Shown: positions 43,182 through 53,051, counted from the first letter of the stretch. The stretch is DNA of 64,000 bases from DTWD01 sp963662965 (GCA_963662965.1 OY759970.1:3658001-3722000); one strand, 5' to 3'. A program made the numbers and translations. Notes: generated by a model from the letters alone, not told the origin.

Positions 43182-44781
43182 TTATTCCTCGTACGCGAAC
43201 GCCGCTTCGAGTCGCGCCGGTTTGGTCGTCCTGAGCGCGGCCCAGAGGTCGCCGACCTGTTCGAGCCGCGTGAAGATGGACCGCAGCGTGAAGTCGTGCG
43301 GCGCGAGTCCCGCCTTGATACCCTCGTGCACCTCGGTCCAGGTGAGTGGTGTCGAGACATCGGCGAACGGGCTTGCGCGTGCGCTATAGGCACAGGCGAA
43401 CGTCTTGCCATAGATGTTCTGCAGGTAGTCGATGTAGACGACGTCGTCGCGCCGCTTCTTGACCATCCGCTCCACCATTGCCACCTTCGGATGCTGCGTC
43501 GCCACGACGGTGGCGACGATCTGGCAGAAGATCAGCCCGGCGTCGTAGGGGGTGGCGGGCGGGAGGGGAATGAAAATGTGCACGCCCTCCGACCCGGAGG
43601 TCTTGGCGAAACTGGGCACGCTGAGTCGCTCGAGCTCGTCGTGGACCCAGCAGGCGACATCCAACACGTTGTCGAACGTCGCCTTCGGCATCGGGTCGAG
43701 GTCGAGCGCCACCATGTCGACCGCCTCGATCTCGGGCAGCGTCAAGAACCATGGATCTTGTGAGATGACGGCGAGCTGCGCCATGTAGAGGAGGGTTTGG
43801 AGCGCGCCGCCGACGAGGTAGGGCACGCCCGAGTCTGGCTTCTCGGCGTTCTCGCGAACGACCGAGACGCGGAGGCCGTCTGGAATCGGGTCGGGCGCCC
43901 GGTGTTGATAGAACGACTTGCCGGTGACGCCGTTGGGAAAGCGTTTCATGACAAGCGGTCGGTTCGCGACCACCGGTAACAGGTAGGGCGCCATCCGCAG
44001 GTAGAAGCGGACGAGGTCGCCTTTGGTGATCCCGGGCTCGGGCCAGAAGAGCTTGTGCAGATTCCCCACCGGCAAACGCGCGCCGTTGGTCAGTTCGAGG
44101 ATCTCCCGCCGCTTGCGTTTCTCCAGGTCGTCGAGCTGCGTGAGCAGGTCGTCGAGCGCCGCCCCAGAGTTTCTTCCGGGCCGACCGAGTGGCTCGGCGT
44201 TTCTTGGGCGGTGCGTCTCGGTCCTGGGTGGGGCGGTGATCCGGCCGGCGGACGTCAACCGGACGCACATCGTCGCGCAGGCCGTGATAAACCGGGTTGC
44301 GCAAGACGCCGTCGAGGGTCCACTGGGTGAAGGTGGTCCGCGAGACCAGCACCGGCTTGACCCACCGACGCGGCTCGGTCGGCTTTCCGCTGGGAAGATC
44401 AGCGAACGGTGATTCGTCGACCGCGATCGGGACGAGCAACGACGCGATACGATCGAGCTCAGCCTCGGTGAATCCAGACCCGACTTGGCCGGCGAAGATC
44501 AGCTTCTCCCGGCGCGATCGCCGAGCGGCGCGACGAGTTCGGGAAACTGCTCCGTCTTGTCCCGTCCCAGCCGCGAGTAGATGACCGGCGGATTCCCGCC
44601 GTCGAGCGCCACAAGGGCACGTATCCCGTCGTATTTTGGTTCGAACACCAGCGGTCGACTTGGCGAGAAGGCTGGCGTGGGTGCTCGGGGGGGCGAGCAC
44701 GGCGAGCATCGGACGGACCTCACGCGGATCGCCACGCCACGCTTTGGTGGCCGGCCGTTTCGGTGCCTTCGCTTTGTCCAC
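43182..44781 (-). pseudogene. ligD: DNA ligase D, deleted and frameshifted
   Basis: LigD joins double-strand breaks with Ku. Fragments in order: REVRPMLAVLAPPSTHASLL; in another frame LVFEPKYDGIRALVAL with the ligase nucleophile lysine; then directly LIFAGQVGSGFTEAELDRIA of the OB domain, so roughly 150 residues of the central ligase domain are deleted. A further shift leads to an open polymerase/primase domain (NLHKLFWPEPGITKGDLVRF, VALDLDPMPKATFD, SGSEGVHIFIPLPP, DYLQNIYGKTFACAYSARA). The polymerase part alone might still be translated. Confidence 0.85.
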
Positions 44782-44936
44782 GGGAGTATCAGGATATAGG
44801 GGAGACGTGTGCAGATTCGTGCAGATCGCCGACCGGCCGCACCGTCGGTCCGATAATCTGGTGGAGCGCTCGCTGACGAGAAGACCCGCCCACTAAGAGG
44901 AACTGGCGCGCAACGACGCGACAAGGAGTTCCAACC

Positions 44937-45794
44937 ATGGCTGCACGTCCCACCTGGAAAGGCTTCATGAAGATCAGTTTGGTCACGGTGCCGGTGCGGG
45001 TGTTTCCCGCTCCCGATGCGGCGGCCACGATTAGCTTCAACCAGCTTCACGCCACCTGTCAGACCCGCATTCAGCAGAAGAAATGGTGTCCGACGTGTGA
45101 CTGTGAGGTCGACAAGTCGGAGATCGTCAAGGGCTATCAGTTCGAGAAGGGGCGCTACGTCGTCATGGAGGAGGAAGACCTGGCGAAGGCGCGTTTCGAG
45201 TCGACGTGGATCATCAATCTGCTTCGGTTCGCCGACGTCGAGTCGATCGATTCGATCTACGTTGAGCGACCGTACTATTTCGCGCCCGACGGCAAGGTGG
45301 CCGGCGAGGCGTTTGCGGTGCTGCGTGAAGCGCTTTAGGGGAAGGCAGGGATCGGCAAGCTCGCCCTCTATGGCCGGGAATATACCGTGGCGGTCCAGCC
45401 CCGCGAGAAAGGGTTGATGGTGTACACGCTGCGCCGCGCGAACGAGGTGCGGAAGATGTCCGCGATCAACGAGCTCGATGACGTGCCGGAGACGATCAAC
45501 GAGGCCGAGGTGAAGCTCGCCCAGTAAGTGATCGGCAACTTCGAAGGCGACCTCGATCTCGTCGAGTTTCGCGACGACTATCAGGCGGAGCTGCGGCGCA
45601 TCATCGATGCGAAGGTCGCGGGCGAAGAGGTCGTGGAGCAGGAAGCGGAGGCGCCGACGAAGGTGGTCACCCTGATGGGGGCGCTACGTAAGAGCCTCGA
45701 CACGGTCAGCGCGTCGAAGAAGAAAACGGCGAAGGCGGCGCGGAAGAAAATCGCCTGCGCTTCGGCCCAGGCAAAGAGGCGCAAGCGAGCCTAG
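44937..45794 (+). pseudogene. ku: Ku protein with two in-frame stops
   Basis: Bacterial Ku binds DNA ends for NHEJ. The frame MAARPTWKGFMKISLVTVPV...LREAL is broken by TAG at 45336-45338, continues GKAGIGKLALYGREYTVAVQ...EVKLAQ, is broken by TAA at 45525-45527, and continues VIGNFEGDLDLVEFRDDYQA to a lysine-rich C-terminus. All pieces share one frame, 285 residues total. Divergent from ligD, 155 nt apart, so the pair shares a control region; both are decayed. Confidence 0.88.
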
Positions 45795-45942
45795 GGGCGC
45801 GCACAGCGCTGTCGAGCCAACCTCAACCGTAGGTGGGGGTGGCGTCGAACTGTCTTGGGAGCGACGGGCCAATCCGTGGTCCGGAGCGAGGAAGACAGTC
45901 GACGACAGGACCCGCCCGTCGGGAGACACTGGCTCGACTCCG

Positions 45943-46665
45943 CTACGGTTTGTCTTCCGTCCGATCCCACCAGATGGTTCCGAAGCTCGTGAACGGCCCG
46001 CCGTCGACCGCCATCCGCAGCTGCAAGCGATAGGCGAAGGGCGAGGTGATGTAGGTCCGCCCGCGCAACTGCACCGTTTCACTGCTGCTGGGCATCGTAA
46101 TGGCCGGCGCTTTCCAGTGGTGGGAAAAGAACCCGCCGGGGTCGCCGCCGACCCGGCCCATCTTCAGGAGCTCGAACCCCCGGCTGTCGTCCTCGATCCG
46201 TAGGAGGTACTTCGCCTGCCGGTCGTAGAACATCCGTGTCGTGATCGTGACCGCCTGCTCGGCGACCGTCACGTCGAGCGTGCTCTCGTAGGTGCAGCCG
46301 TCGATGTGGCGCACGGTTTCGGTGCCGACGAAGTCGCCCGCCTCGCCTAACGGCGACTCGGGCAGGACCCCTTCGAACGTCCAGGTGCCGACGAAATAGT
46401 GCGGGTCGAACGGTGCCGGATCGTCGCCTTCGTCTTCGCCTTCGACGCCAACCGTCGGTCGCTGCAGCACGTTGAGGCTATCGATCAGATCGAGCTCCTC
46501 CTCGGCGAGGCACTGCCCAGGTACCGGGGTGGCGCCCGGCTGCAGCTTCACGATCGGCTCGGCCTCGACCTCCTCGCGCGTCTGGGCCGTCGCCGGTGAC
46601 GCCGTCGCGAGCACGAGGATCGCGATCGCTCCTTTCAGCCTGGGCCTGCGAGTCATTCGGCGCAC
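45943..46665 (-). CDS. Hypothetical exported protein
   Basis: 240 residues with signal peptide about 1-28 (LKGAIAILVLATASPATAQ). Central part: FDPHYFVGTWTFEGVLPESP, TETVRHIDGCTYESTLDVTV, MFYDRQAKYLLRIEDDSRGF. This resembles a lipocalin-like or DUF1579-type single-domain fold; function unknown. Its start overlaps the previous gene's end by 13 nt, so the two are translationally coupled. Start may be ATG 46665 or ATG 46656. Confidence 0.6.
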   Translation of the reverse strand: MRRMTRRPRLKGAIAILVLATASPATAQTREEVEAEPIVKLQPGATPVPGQCLAEEELDLIDSLNVLQRPTVGVEGEDEGDDPAPFDPHYFVGTWTFEGVLPESPLGEAGDFVGTETVRHIDGCTYESTLDVTVAEQAVTITTRMFYDRQAKYLLRIEDDSRGFELLKMGRVGGDPGGFFSHHWKAPAITMPSSSETVQLRGRTYITSPFAYRLQLRMAVDGGPFTSFGTIWWDRTEDKP

Positions 46666-47123
46666 GTCTCAGACAGCGGGACGACGGCGATCAGATTGAT
46701 GCGCGATTCGTCGTCGTCTTCGATCAGCAGCCCTTTGACAATCACCGTGCGGCCCTCACGGAGCCCGCCGGTGGCGTTGACTTGTTCAGGGGTGGTGAAC
46801 GCGGCGCGCTCGGTCGTCCGGAGCAGTCCCTCGGCGCCGAGAAACTCGGCGTCGCCGATCAGATGGAACTCGCCGGTGCCGGCCCCCGTTTCGCGTGCTT
46901 CTTCGACCTGGGTCTCGTTGAAGACCCCGCGACGGACCACTTCGGGGTCGGACGCACGCGTCAGCCAGATATCGCCACCCCGCCGTTCAATACAGCCGAC
47001 GATCTGGACGATCTCGACTTTCGGCGTCGACCGGCTGGGCTCGGCGTCGCCCTGACCGGACGCGGCGGCCGGCCACAGACCTGCCGTCACGAGGATCGCC
47101 GCGCAAACGGTGCGGTGCGTCAT
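46653..47123 (-). CDS. Hypothetical exported protein (OB-like)
   Basis: 156 residues, signal peptide about 1-23 (AAILVTAGLWPAAASGQ). Body: VEIVQIVGCIERRGGDIWLT, FHLIGDAEFLGAEGLLRTTE and GGLREGRTVIVKGLLIEDDD, typical of small secreted proteins of unknown role in Acidobacteria-like genomes. Overlaps the following gene by 13 nt, forming a pair. Confidence 0.6.
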   Translation of the reverse strand: MTHRTVCAAILVTAGLWPAAASGQGDAEPSRSTPKVEIVQIVGCIERRGGDIWLTRASDPEVVRRGVFNETQVEEARETGAGTGEFHLIGDAEFLGAEGLLRTTERAAFTTPEQVNATGGLREGRTVIVKGLLIEDDDESRINLIAVVPLSETCAE

Positions 47124-47261
47124 CCGTTGGGTACCGGGCGCCGCGGTCGGCGCCCGGCGTGGTCGGTTAGTTGTCGTTCGCCGCGACGTAGGTAGCGGTC
47201 GTCAGGAACATGTCATCCCAGCTCTGCTCTGACCAATACGTCTCTTTGTGCGGTGCCGGAT

Positions 47262-48644
47262 TCAGCCTGTTGCCCGCGAGTTGTCGTACCGGGCGATCGA
47301 CTTCAGCGTGCTGCCGGCCGGCACCTTCAGCGGTTCGGCGAGCTCGTACTCGAACTGCCAGTTGAAGCTGTAGTTCTGGACCCGGAGCAGAATCTCCTCG
47401 CGACCGTCCGGGTAGGTCAGCACGAAGGTGAAGTCCTTCCCGCGCAGGTGCGCGTGGACGAAGAGACTCTGCAGGATTGCGTCGTTCTGGAACGCACCGA
47501 TGCCGGTGACGGTCCAGTTCCCGTGGCCCGCCGGGATCGGGGCAAGCAGCGGGTTCAGGTTCTGGCCCGCCTGACGACCCCTGGCGGCGGCACGTCGTTC
47601 CTCCGCTGTCAGCGGCGGCGGGGCGACGAGCTGTTCGCTTTCCGAGGTCGTTTCGTCGAGATCGAGCGTCCGCACCAGCGTCGTTGCATCCGCGGTCGCG
47701 AGCCAGGCGCCAACCGACGGCCGCGCCGTCTCGGGCTTGCCGGTGGCCTGGTAGTGCAGATTCCAGCCGATGTGGTGGAACTTGTCGCCACGAATCTTCC
47801 GGGTCTGACCCGGCTTCGCGACATCGGCACCGACCCCGGGAATGTAGGGACCGAATCCTCTGCGATCGCGCCGTGCGGCCTCGCGATCTTCTTCGGTGTC
47901 CTGTTCAGTGTCCTCTTCAGTTTTCTCGTCGCCGCTCTCCCGCGTCTTGCGGGCGGCGGCTGCCTCATCCGGGTCGGCGTCCGGGTCTTTGACTAGCACG
48001 TAATCGACCTCCGGACCGCCGGCCCACGCGGGGCCGGTCCCAACCTTCATGCCGGCCGGCGGGTTGAACAGAAACGTCACGATGTGGTGCGTCGCCGCGT
48101 AGTTACCCGGTCGGACCTGCGTCGCCGAGACCTTCATCACCTCGTCGTGGTCGAATGGCGTGTAGAGGTTGAAGTTCGGCGTCTCACCTTCGGCGGGGAC
48201 ATGCCACTCGATCGGGAACTGGTAGATGTAGTCGGGGTCGGCGCCGGACGGATGGCTCCAGCCGGCATCTGAGAACGTCGGCGGCGTCGGCGCCTGGCCG
48301 TCGCCCTCCGGCGCGCCATTGTCGGCCCACGCGACGATGGTCTCGATCTCCTCGTTGCTCAGGCTCATGTCGTTGGCGAAGGTGCCGTACTGCGGGTCGG
48401 CAAACCACGGTGGCATCTCGCGCGCTACTACCTTCGACTTGATGGCGCGGGCCCACGGACGGGCATCCTTATAAGAGAGCAGCGACATCGGCGCCACCTG
48501 GTTCGGCCGGTGGCAGCTCGCACAGTTGTTGAGGAGGATCGGCCCGACGTCTGCGTTGTAGGTCGGGTTCTCGGCCGCGGCGGCCGGTGCTGCCGTTATC
48601 GCGACGCCGAGCACTACCACCGCGGTCACTATGCAGGCGCGCAT
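47262..48644 (-). CDS. Cytochrome c / copper monooxygenase-like protein, frameshifted C-terminus
   Basis: 460 residues from ATG 48644, GGAGAGA upstream. Signal peptide about 1-24 (VVVLGVAITAAPAAAA). One heme site, NNCASCHRPNQVAPMSLLSY. A C-terminal part resembles ascorbate-dependent copper monooxygenases (ATHHIVTFLFNPP, KFHHIGWNLHYQATG, LFVHAHLRGKDF), with His pairs for copper. The frame ends early at SRATG. A one-base loss near 47275 hides the native tail RLNPAPHKETYWSEQSWDDM and so on, to a TAA at 47167-47169. May be a sequencing error. Confidence 0.75.
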   Translation of the reverse strand: MRACIVTAVVVLGVAITAAPAAAAENPTYNADVGPILLNNCASCHRPNQVAPMSLLSYKDARPWARAIKSKVVAREMPPWFADPQYGTFANDMSLSNEEIETIVAWADNGAPEGDGQAPTPPTFSDAGWSHPSGADPDYIYQFPIEWHVPAEGETPNFNLYTPFDHDEVMKVSATQVRPGNYAATHHIVTFLFNPPAGMKVGTGPAWAGGPEVDYVLVKDPDADPDEAAAARKTRESGDEKTEEDTEQDTEEDREAARRDRRGFGPYIPGVGADVAKPGQTRKIRGDKFHHIGWNLHYQATGKPETARPSVGAWLATADATTLVRTLDLDETTSESEQLVAPPPLTAEERRAAARGRQAGQNLNPLLAPIPAGHGNWTVTGIGAFQNDAILQSLFVHAHLRGKDFTFVLTYPDGREEILLRVQNYSFNWQFEYELAEPLKVPAGSTLKSIARYDNSRATG

Positions 48645-48774
48645 GTTTACTCTCTCCGTTCTCGAGCCGGTGTCATCCGCCCCAAATCCCCCGGACCATA
48701 TCCCGGCCCCACTGCCAAGTCGTTCGATATTCGCTGAAAACTCGCGCCGAGGCAACGTGATTGTCGTATGTTTA

Positions 48775-50205
48775 CTATTGCGACAGGTCGAAGGCGGCCA
48801 TTTCCCTGGCATTTCGCACCAAGATCAGGCCATCGGCCATCGCCGGGACGTTCCAGGTCTTGCCGTCAATCGCGCGGAACCCGGCCACTTCATGGTGCCG
48901 CTCCGGTGTCGCCCGCACCAAAACCAGGTCCCCGTCCTCGGTGAGCACGACCAGATGGTCGTTGGCCGCGAGGATCTGGCCGTACCCGTAGCGCCCACCC
49001 TTCCACATCAGTGCGCCGGTGTTCGCATCGATGCACGCTAGAATCGCCTCGTCCAGCCCGTAGATGTAGCCGTCGACCACGACCGAGCTGCTGAATTTGT
49101 TCTTCATCCGGTTCGTTTCCCAGACCGTGGTCGCGGTGAGCCGGTCCCCATCCGGCGTCAGCTCGATGAGCGCCCCGCCCTTGCCGTAACTGGCCGAGAG
49201 GAACAGCCGTGTGTCACTGACGACCAGCGGCTGCGCGATATTCGGGACGGTCATGACCCGCCACGGATAGTCCCACAGGAGCTCGCCGGTCGCGGGCCGT
49301 AGGCCCGCCGCCCGCGCCGCGGTGACCACGACGATCTGTCGGACCCCGCCGAGGGTTACCAGCATCGGTGACGTGTAGGCCTGCACGTCATCCATTACAT
49401 GCCAGGCGACGTCGCCGGTCCTCCGATCGTAGGCCGCGACCGACCAGCCGTTGGTGCCGCCGGGGGTCACGACCACGGTGTCATCGACGATGAGCGGCGA
49501 GCCCGACAGCGCCCACGTGAGGTTTCGCGCGGCGCCATCGGCCAGGATGTTGCGCTCCCAGACCACCTCGCCGGTCGCCGCATCGAGGCAGATAAAGACG
49601 CCCGTTGCGCCAAGGGCGTAGAGCCGCCCGCCATGCCACGTGGGAGTCGCGCGCGGTCCTGGCCCGCCCATCATTTCCTGAAAGTGCGCCGGCCACACAT
49701 GCGTCCAGAGCTCGACGCCGGTGGCGACGTCGTAGGCCGCCACGACCTCGTCGTCGCGCCGCTGCTCGATGGTGAACGCGCGCCCGTCCGCGACGACGAA
49801 CGACGCGTACCCGCCGCCGATCGGCTGTGTCCAGATCGGCTCGAGTCCGGTCCCGGGCCAATCGGTTCGGATCGCGGTCGCCGTATACAGTCCATCACGG
49901 TTGGGGCCGCGGAAGTCGGTCCAGGCCCGTTCAGAGTCGGGCGTCGACGCGGGAGTGCGGGGGGCGGCGGCCGTGGCGCCCCGAGCCGGCGGCGCCGGGG
50001 TCGCGGTCGTTGGCTGGTGCGATCGGTCAGCCTCCAGCGCCGCATAGTGGTCGTCGGGATCGCCGAACGAGAAGATCGGGCGCATGCCACTGCCGGCGAA
50101 CTCCACCCGCAGGTCGAACACGGCGACCAGCAGACCGGCGACGATGCCGGCGAACACCGCCAGTCCGACGACACCACCCACCGTGTTCACGAGTAATGTC
50201 TTCAC
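48775..50205 (-). CDS. Membrane-anchored PQQ-like beta-propeller protein
   Basis: 476 residues. An N-terminal membrane anchor (GGVVGLAVFAGIVAGLLVAV, about 9-28) and a Pro/Ala-rich linker (60-90) lead to an eight-bladed-type propeller with repeats such as YDVATGVELWTHVWP, LDAATGEVVWERNI, YDRRTGDVAWHVM and IDANTGALMWKGG. Lacks the residues needed to say whether it binds PQQ; BamB/PQQ_2-like. Its start lies 4 nt into the coxG stop region (overlap 50202-50205), so it is coupled to the CODH-like operon. Confidence 0.78.
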   Translation of the reverse strand: MKTLLVNTVGGVVGLAVFAGIVAGLLVAVFDLRVEFAGSGMRPIFSFGDPDDHYAALEADRSHQPTTATPAPPARGATAAAPRTPASTPDSERAWTDFRGPNRDGLYTATAIRTDWPGTGLEPIWTQPIGGGYASFVVADGRAFTIEQRRDDEVVAAYDVATGVELWTHVWPAHFQEMMGGPGPRATPTWHGGRLYALGATGVFICLDAATGEVVWERNILADGAARNLTWALSGSPLIVDDTVVVTPGGTNGWSVAAYDRRTGDVAWHVMDDVQAYTSPMLVTLGGVRQIVVVTAARAAGLRPATGELLWDYPWRVMTVPNIAQPLVVSDTRLFLSASYGKGGALIELTPDGDRLTATTVWETNRMKNKFSSSVVVDGYIYGLDEAILACIDANTGALMWKGGRYGYGQILAANDHLVVLTEDGDLVLVRATPERHHEVAGFRAIDGKTWNVPAMADGLILVRNAREMAAFDLSQ

Positions 50206-50651
50206 TCGCCTGCCTTGGCCCGTTCCTGCAGGCAGGCAAAGAAGCGATCCATCATCATCTTCGACACGCTGCCGAGCAGGCGTTGACCGACCCGTGCGAT
50301 CGTGCCGCCGACCTGCACCTTGCCGGCCACATCGACACGTGTCGTCGCGCCGCTGTCGTCTTGGCTCAGCGACACCGTGGCCGAGCCCTTCACGAAGCCT
50401 GGCTTGCCCTGGCCCTCGACCACCAGGGTGTACCCGTCCGGCTCACGCTTGTCGGTCATCTTCACGGTGCCCTCATACCGACCGGTGATGGCCGAAATGC
50501 CGATCGTGAGGGTCGCTTTGTAGGCGTCGTCGCCAATCGGCTCCATCGACTCGCACCCCGGGAGGCATCCAGCGATCACCGTTGGGTCGATCAACAGCGC
50601 CCAGACCCGCTCGCGTGGTGCCTCAAAAGGATACGTCGCCGAAACATCCAT
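50202..50651 (-). CDS. coxG: CoxG-like SRPBCC protein
   Basis: 149 residues. MDVSATYPFEAPRERVWALL, DPTVIAGCLPGCESMEPIGD and KATLTIGISAITGRYEGTVK are the CO dehydrogenase subunit G signature. CoxG is thought to bind a substrate or quinone and anchor the enzyme at the membrane; the role is not settled. Follows coxE by 72 nt holding a duplicated 14-bp unit (GGGATCAGGGATCG at 50688-50715). Confidence 0.88.
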   Translation of the reverse strand: MDVSATYPFEAPRERVWALLIDPTVIAGCLPGCESMEPIGDDAYKATLTIGISAITGRYEGTVKMTDKREPDGYTLVVEGQGKPGFVKGSATVSLSQDDSGATTRVDVAGKVQVGGTIARVGQRLLGSVSKMMMDRFFACLQERAKAGE

Positions 50652-50723
50652 CGTTCAAGAATACTCCGTGGCTCGGAGCTGGCGGGAGGGATCAGGGATC
50701 GGGGATCAGGGATCGGGTGAGGA

Positions 50724-51905
50724 CTACGCGACGGCCGCTACGTGTCGCCGACCCGATCGCCGCGTCGGCAGCGTGTTGAGGTGCCGGGCCAGCGTCTCGA
50801 GGCTCGCGAGGTTATGCACCGGGAGAAAGTCGTCGACCGACGGCAACGCCGCCCGCATTCCACGGGTGAGCGGAAGGTAGTCGGGCGAGCCGAGGAGCGG
50901 GTTCAGCCACACCAGTCGATGACACGACCGTTGCAGGCGCGCCATCTCAGCGCGAAGCTGCTCGGGGTCGCCGCGGTCCCAGCCGTCCGAGATCAACAGG
51001 ACGACCGGCCCGTTGCCCCGAACACGCCGCGCCCACTCGACGTTGAACGTGTGGAGGGCCTCGCCGATCCTGGTGCCGCCGCCAAAATCGGCGATCGTAC
51101 GGGGAAGGACCGGCACCACGTCATCGACCGCACGGCCGGAGAGCTGGCGCGTGATCCGCGTGAGCCGGGTGGCAAACACGAACGACTCGACGCGCCCGAG
51201 ACGCCCCGCGCCGGTGAGCGCATGGATGAAATGGAGCAGGATGCGGCTATAGCGCTCCATCGATCCACTGACGTCGCAGAGAAGGACGAGCGGCCGACGC
51301 TTCGTCTTTCGGCGTCGGGTCGGGAGGTCGATCAGCTCGCCGCCGTAGCGCATGTTGGCTCGCACGGCGCGACGGAGATCGAGCGCCGCGCCGCGACCAG
51401 CGGTCCATCGCTTCGACTTGCGCTCACCGAGCTGCCAATCGAGGTCGGTGATCATCTGTTGCGCGGCGGTGACCTCCTCGACCGTGAAACGCTCGAAGTC
51501 CTTCACCCACAGCCCCTCACGCTGGCTGTAACTGAGCGCGGCCATTCGTTCCACGCGGTAGGTGCGTTCGCGACTCTTCCCGTGTGCCGCGTCGCTCGGC
51601 GGCAGCTCAGACTCGTACTCGGGTTCGCCCGACCGGCGGGTTTCACCCATCGCGCGCAAGTTCGTTTCGGTCCAGTCGCCATGGGGGTGGCGCCAAAAGA
51701 CGCGGAACGCGTCGTCGAAGAGCTCCATGTCCTGCACGCGATGGACCAGCAGGCTCCGCAGGGTGTGGTAGAACTCGGCCCGCCGACCGAGGTCGACGTA
51801 GGCGAGCGCCTCCGCCACGTCGCGCATCCGCCCGCCCGGCACATCGAGCCCTAGGCGGCGAAGGAGCCGGCCGAAGTGGAGGAGGTTGCGCAGTAATGCG
51901 GACAT
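50724..51905 (-). CDS. coxE: CoxE-like von Willebrand A domain protein
   Basis: 393 residues. VWA MIDAS is intact: PLVLLCDVSGSMERYSRILL, then FGGGTRIGEALHTFN and VVLLISDGWDRGDPEQL. With the MoxR-type CoxD it forms the chaperone pair that inserts the Cu/S or other features into the molybdenum site of CoxL-type enzymes. The native start region faces a MITE-like insert, 17 nt upstream, so expression may depend on sequences inside that insert. Confidence 0.88.
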   Translation of the reverse strand: MSALLRNLLHFGRLLRRLGLDVPGGRMRDVAEALAYVDLGRRAEFYHTLRSLLVHRVQDMELFDDAFRVFWRHPHGDWTETNLRAMGETRRSGEPEYESELPPSDAAHGKSRERTYRVERMAALSYSQREGLWVKDFERFTVEEVTAAQQMITDLDWQLGERKSKRWTAGRGAALDLRRAVRANMRYGGELIDLPTRRRKTKRRPLVLLCDVSGSMERYSRILLHFIHALTGAGRLGRVESFVFATRLTRITRQLSGRAVDDVVPVLPRTIADFGGGTRIGEALHTFNVEWARRVRGNGPVVLLISDGWDRGDPEQLRAEMARLQRSCHRLVWLNPLLGSPDYLPLTRGMRAALPSVDDFLPVHNLASLETLARHLNTLPTRRSGRRHVAAVA

Positions 51906-51921
51906 CGCGGCGCGAGAGGGG

Positions 51922-52087
51922 CTAGGAGTCCGTGGTGGAAGTCACGCTGCATTCGACCGGCGATGCATCCGCACTGACTGCGTTGCTCCTCGGTCAAATA
52001 CTGCCCGTATTCTCCCTCGTCACGCCTTGCCAGTCCGGCGCCTCGCCGGTCTCGATGCGACGCGCGACTTTCACCACGGACTCCTAG
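51922..52087. mobile_element. MITE-like 166-bp insert between coxD and coxE
   Basis: Inverted repeat 51922-51947 (CTAGGAGTCCGTGGTGGAAG...) and 52062-52087 (complement CTAGGAGTCCGTGGTGAAAG...), 24 of 26 positions matching. It fills nearly the whole gap between the two genes. The interior may contain a short frame GEAPDWQGVTRE but nothing recognisable. The ends do not match the 12141 element. Confidence 0.55.
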
Positions 52088-52091
52088 GGAT

Positions 52092-53045
52092 CTAAGTCTT
52101 TGTCCCTGGTGTCTTCGCCCGGTTGAGCATCTCCTGAATCCGGTCGCCGCGCATGTTCTGCATGTCCTCCTGGTTCTTGAGGACGATGCCGAGGGTGCGC
52201 TCGATGGTGGCCGCATCGAGCTCCTGCTGGTCGAGGGCGACGAGCGCGGCGACCCAATCGAGCGTTTCCGATACGCCCGTCACTTTGTACAGCTCCGCCC
52301 GACGGAGCTCTTGCACGAACCGGGTGACCTGCTCCGCGAGGGCGGCCGACGCCCCCGGCACCTTGGTCGTGACGATGCGCAGCTCTTTCTCAAAGTCGGG
52401 ATAGTCAATCCAGGCATAGAGACAGCGTCGCTTCAGCGCGTCGTGTAGCTCGCGCGTCCGGTTGGAGGTGATGACCACGGCGGGCGGCGTCGTTGCCTTG
52501 ATGGTGCCGAGCTCAGGAATCGTGATCTGGAAATCGGAGAGAAGCTCCAGTAGATACCCCTCAAACTCCTCGTCCGCTCGGTCGAGCTCGTCGATCAGCA
52601 ACACCGGCGGCCGAGCCCGTCCGTCGCGCAGCGCCTGGAGCAAGGGGCGCTCGATGAGAAAGTCCGGTCCGAAGAGCTCCCGCACCCGTTCGCGGCGGTC
52701 GCTCGCGGTCTCACCCTCCGCTTCGGCGACGCGGATTTCGATCAGCTGTCGGGCGTAGTTCCATTCGTAGACGGCGTGGGTGACGTCGAGACCCTCGTAA
52801 CACTGCAGGCGGATGAGGTCGGTGTCGAGTGTCGCGGCGAGGACTTTCGCGACCTCGGTCTTGCCGACGCCCGCCTCCCCCTCGAGCAGGAGCGGCCGTT
52901 TGAGCTTCAGGGCGAGGTAGATCGACGTCGTGAGGCCGGCGTCAGCGACGTACTGATGCTCGGCGAGCCGCCGTTGCAAGTCATCGATTGATGAGGGCTG
53001 CGCCGATGACTCGGGTGAGGCCGATGACGCGGTCGATCCGGACAC
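52092..53045 (-). CDS. coxD: CoxD-like MoxR AAA+ ATPase
   Basis: 317 residues. Walker A LLEGEAGVGKTEVAKVLAAT, Walker B PVLLIDELDRADEEFEGYLL, sensor 1 VVITSNRTRELHDALKRRCL, and the MoxR insertion. N-terminal Ser/Pro-rich extension (1-25). Needed for maturation of the CoxL active site. Starts 7 nt before the end of coxM. Confidence 0.92.
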   Translation of the reverse strand: MSGSTASSASPESSAQPSSIDDLQRRLAEHQYVADAGLTTSIYLALKLKRPLLLEGEAGVGKTEVAKVLAATLDTDLIRLQCYEGLDVTHAVYEWNYARQLIEIRVAEAEGETASDRRERVRELFGPDFLIERPLLQALRDGRARPPVLLIDELDRADEEFEGYLLELLSDFQITIPELGTIKATTPPAVVITSNRTRELHDALKRRCLYAWIDYPDFEKELRIVTTKVPGASAALAEQVTRFVQELRRAELYKVTGVSETLDWVAALVALDQQELDAATIERTLGIVLKNQEDMQNMRGDRIQEMLNRAKTPGTKT

Positions 53046-53051
53046 AGGCTC

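Noticed and set aside
7256..45794. Stop-codon recoding, suggested by in-frame stops in IS110, istA, IS5 and ku
   Set aside because: All three stop codons occur inside these genes, and all three also end intact genes nearby. The affected genes are transposons or show other decay (deletions, shifts), so ordinary pseudogenisation explains them.
12141..52087. Same 166-bp length of two MITE-like elements as proof of one family
   Set aside because: Their terminal repeats (GGTGCTTCCG and CTAGGAGTCC) are unrelated; the equal length is probably chance.
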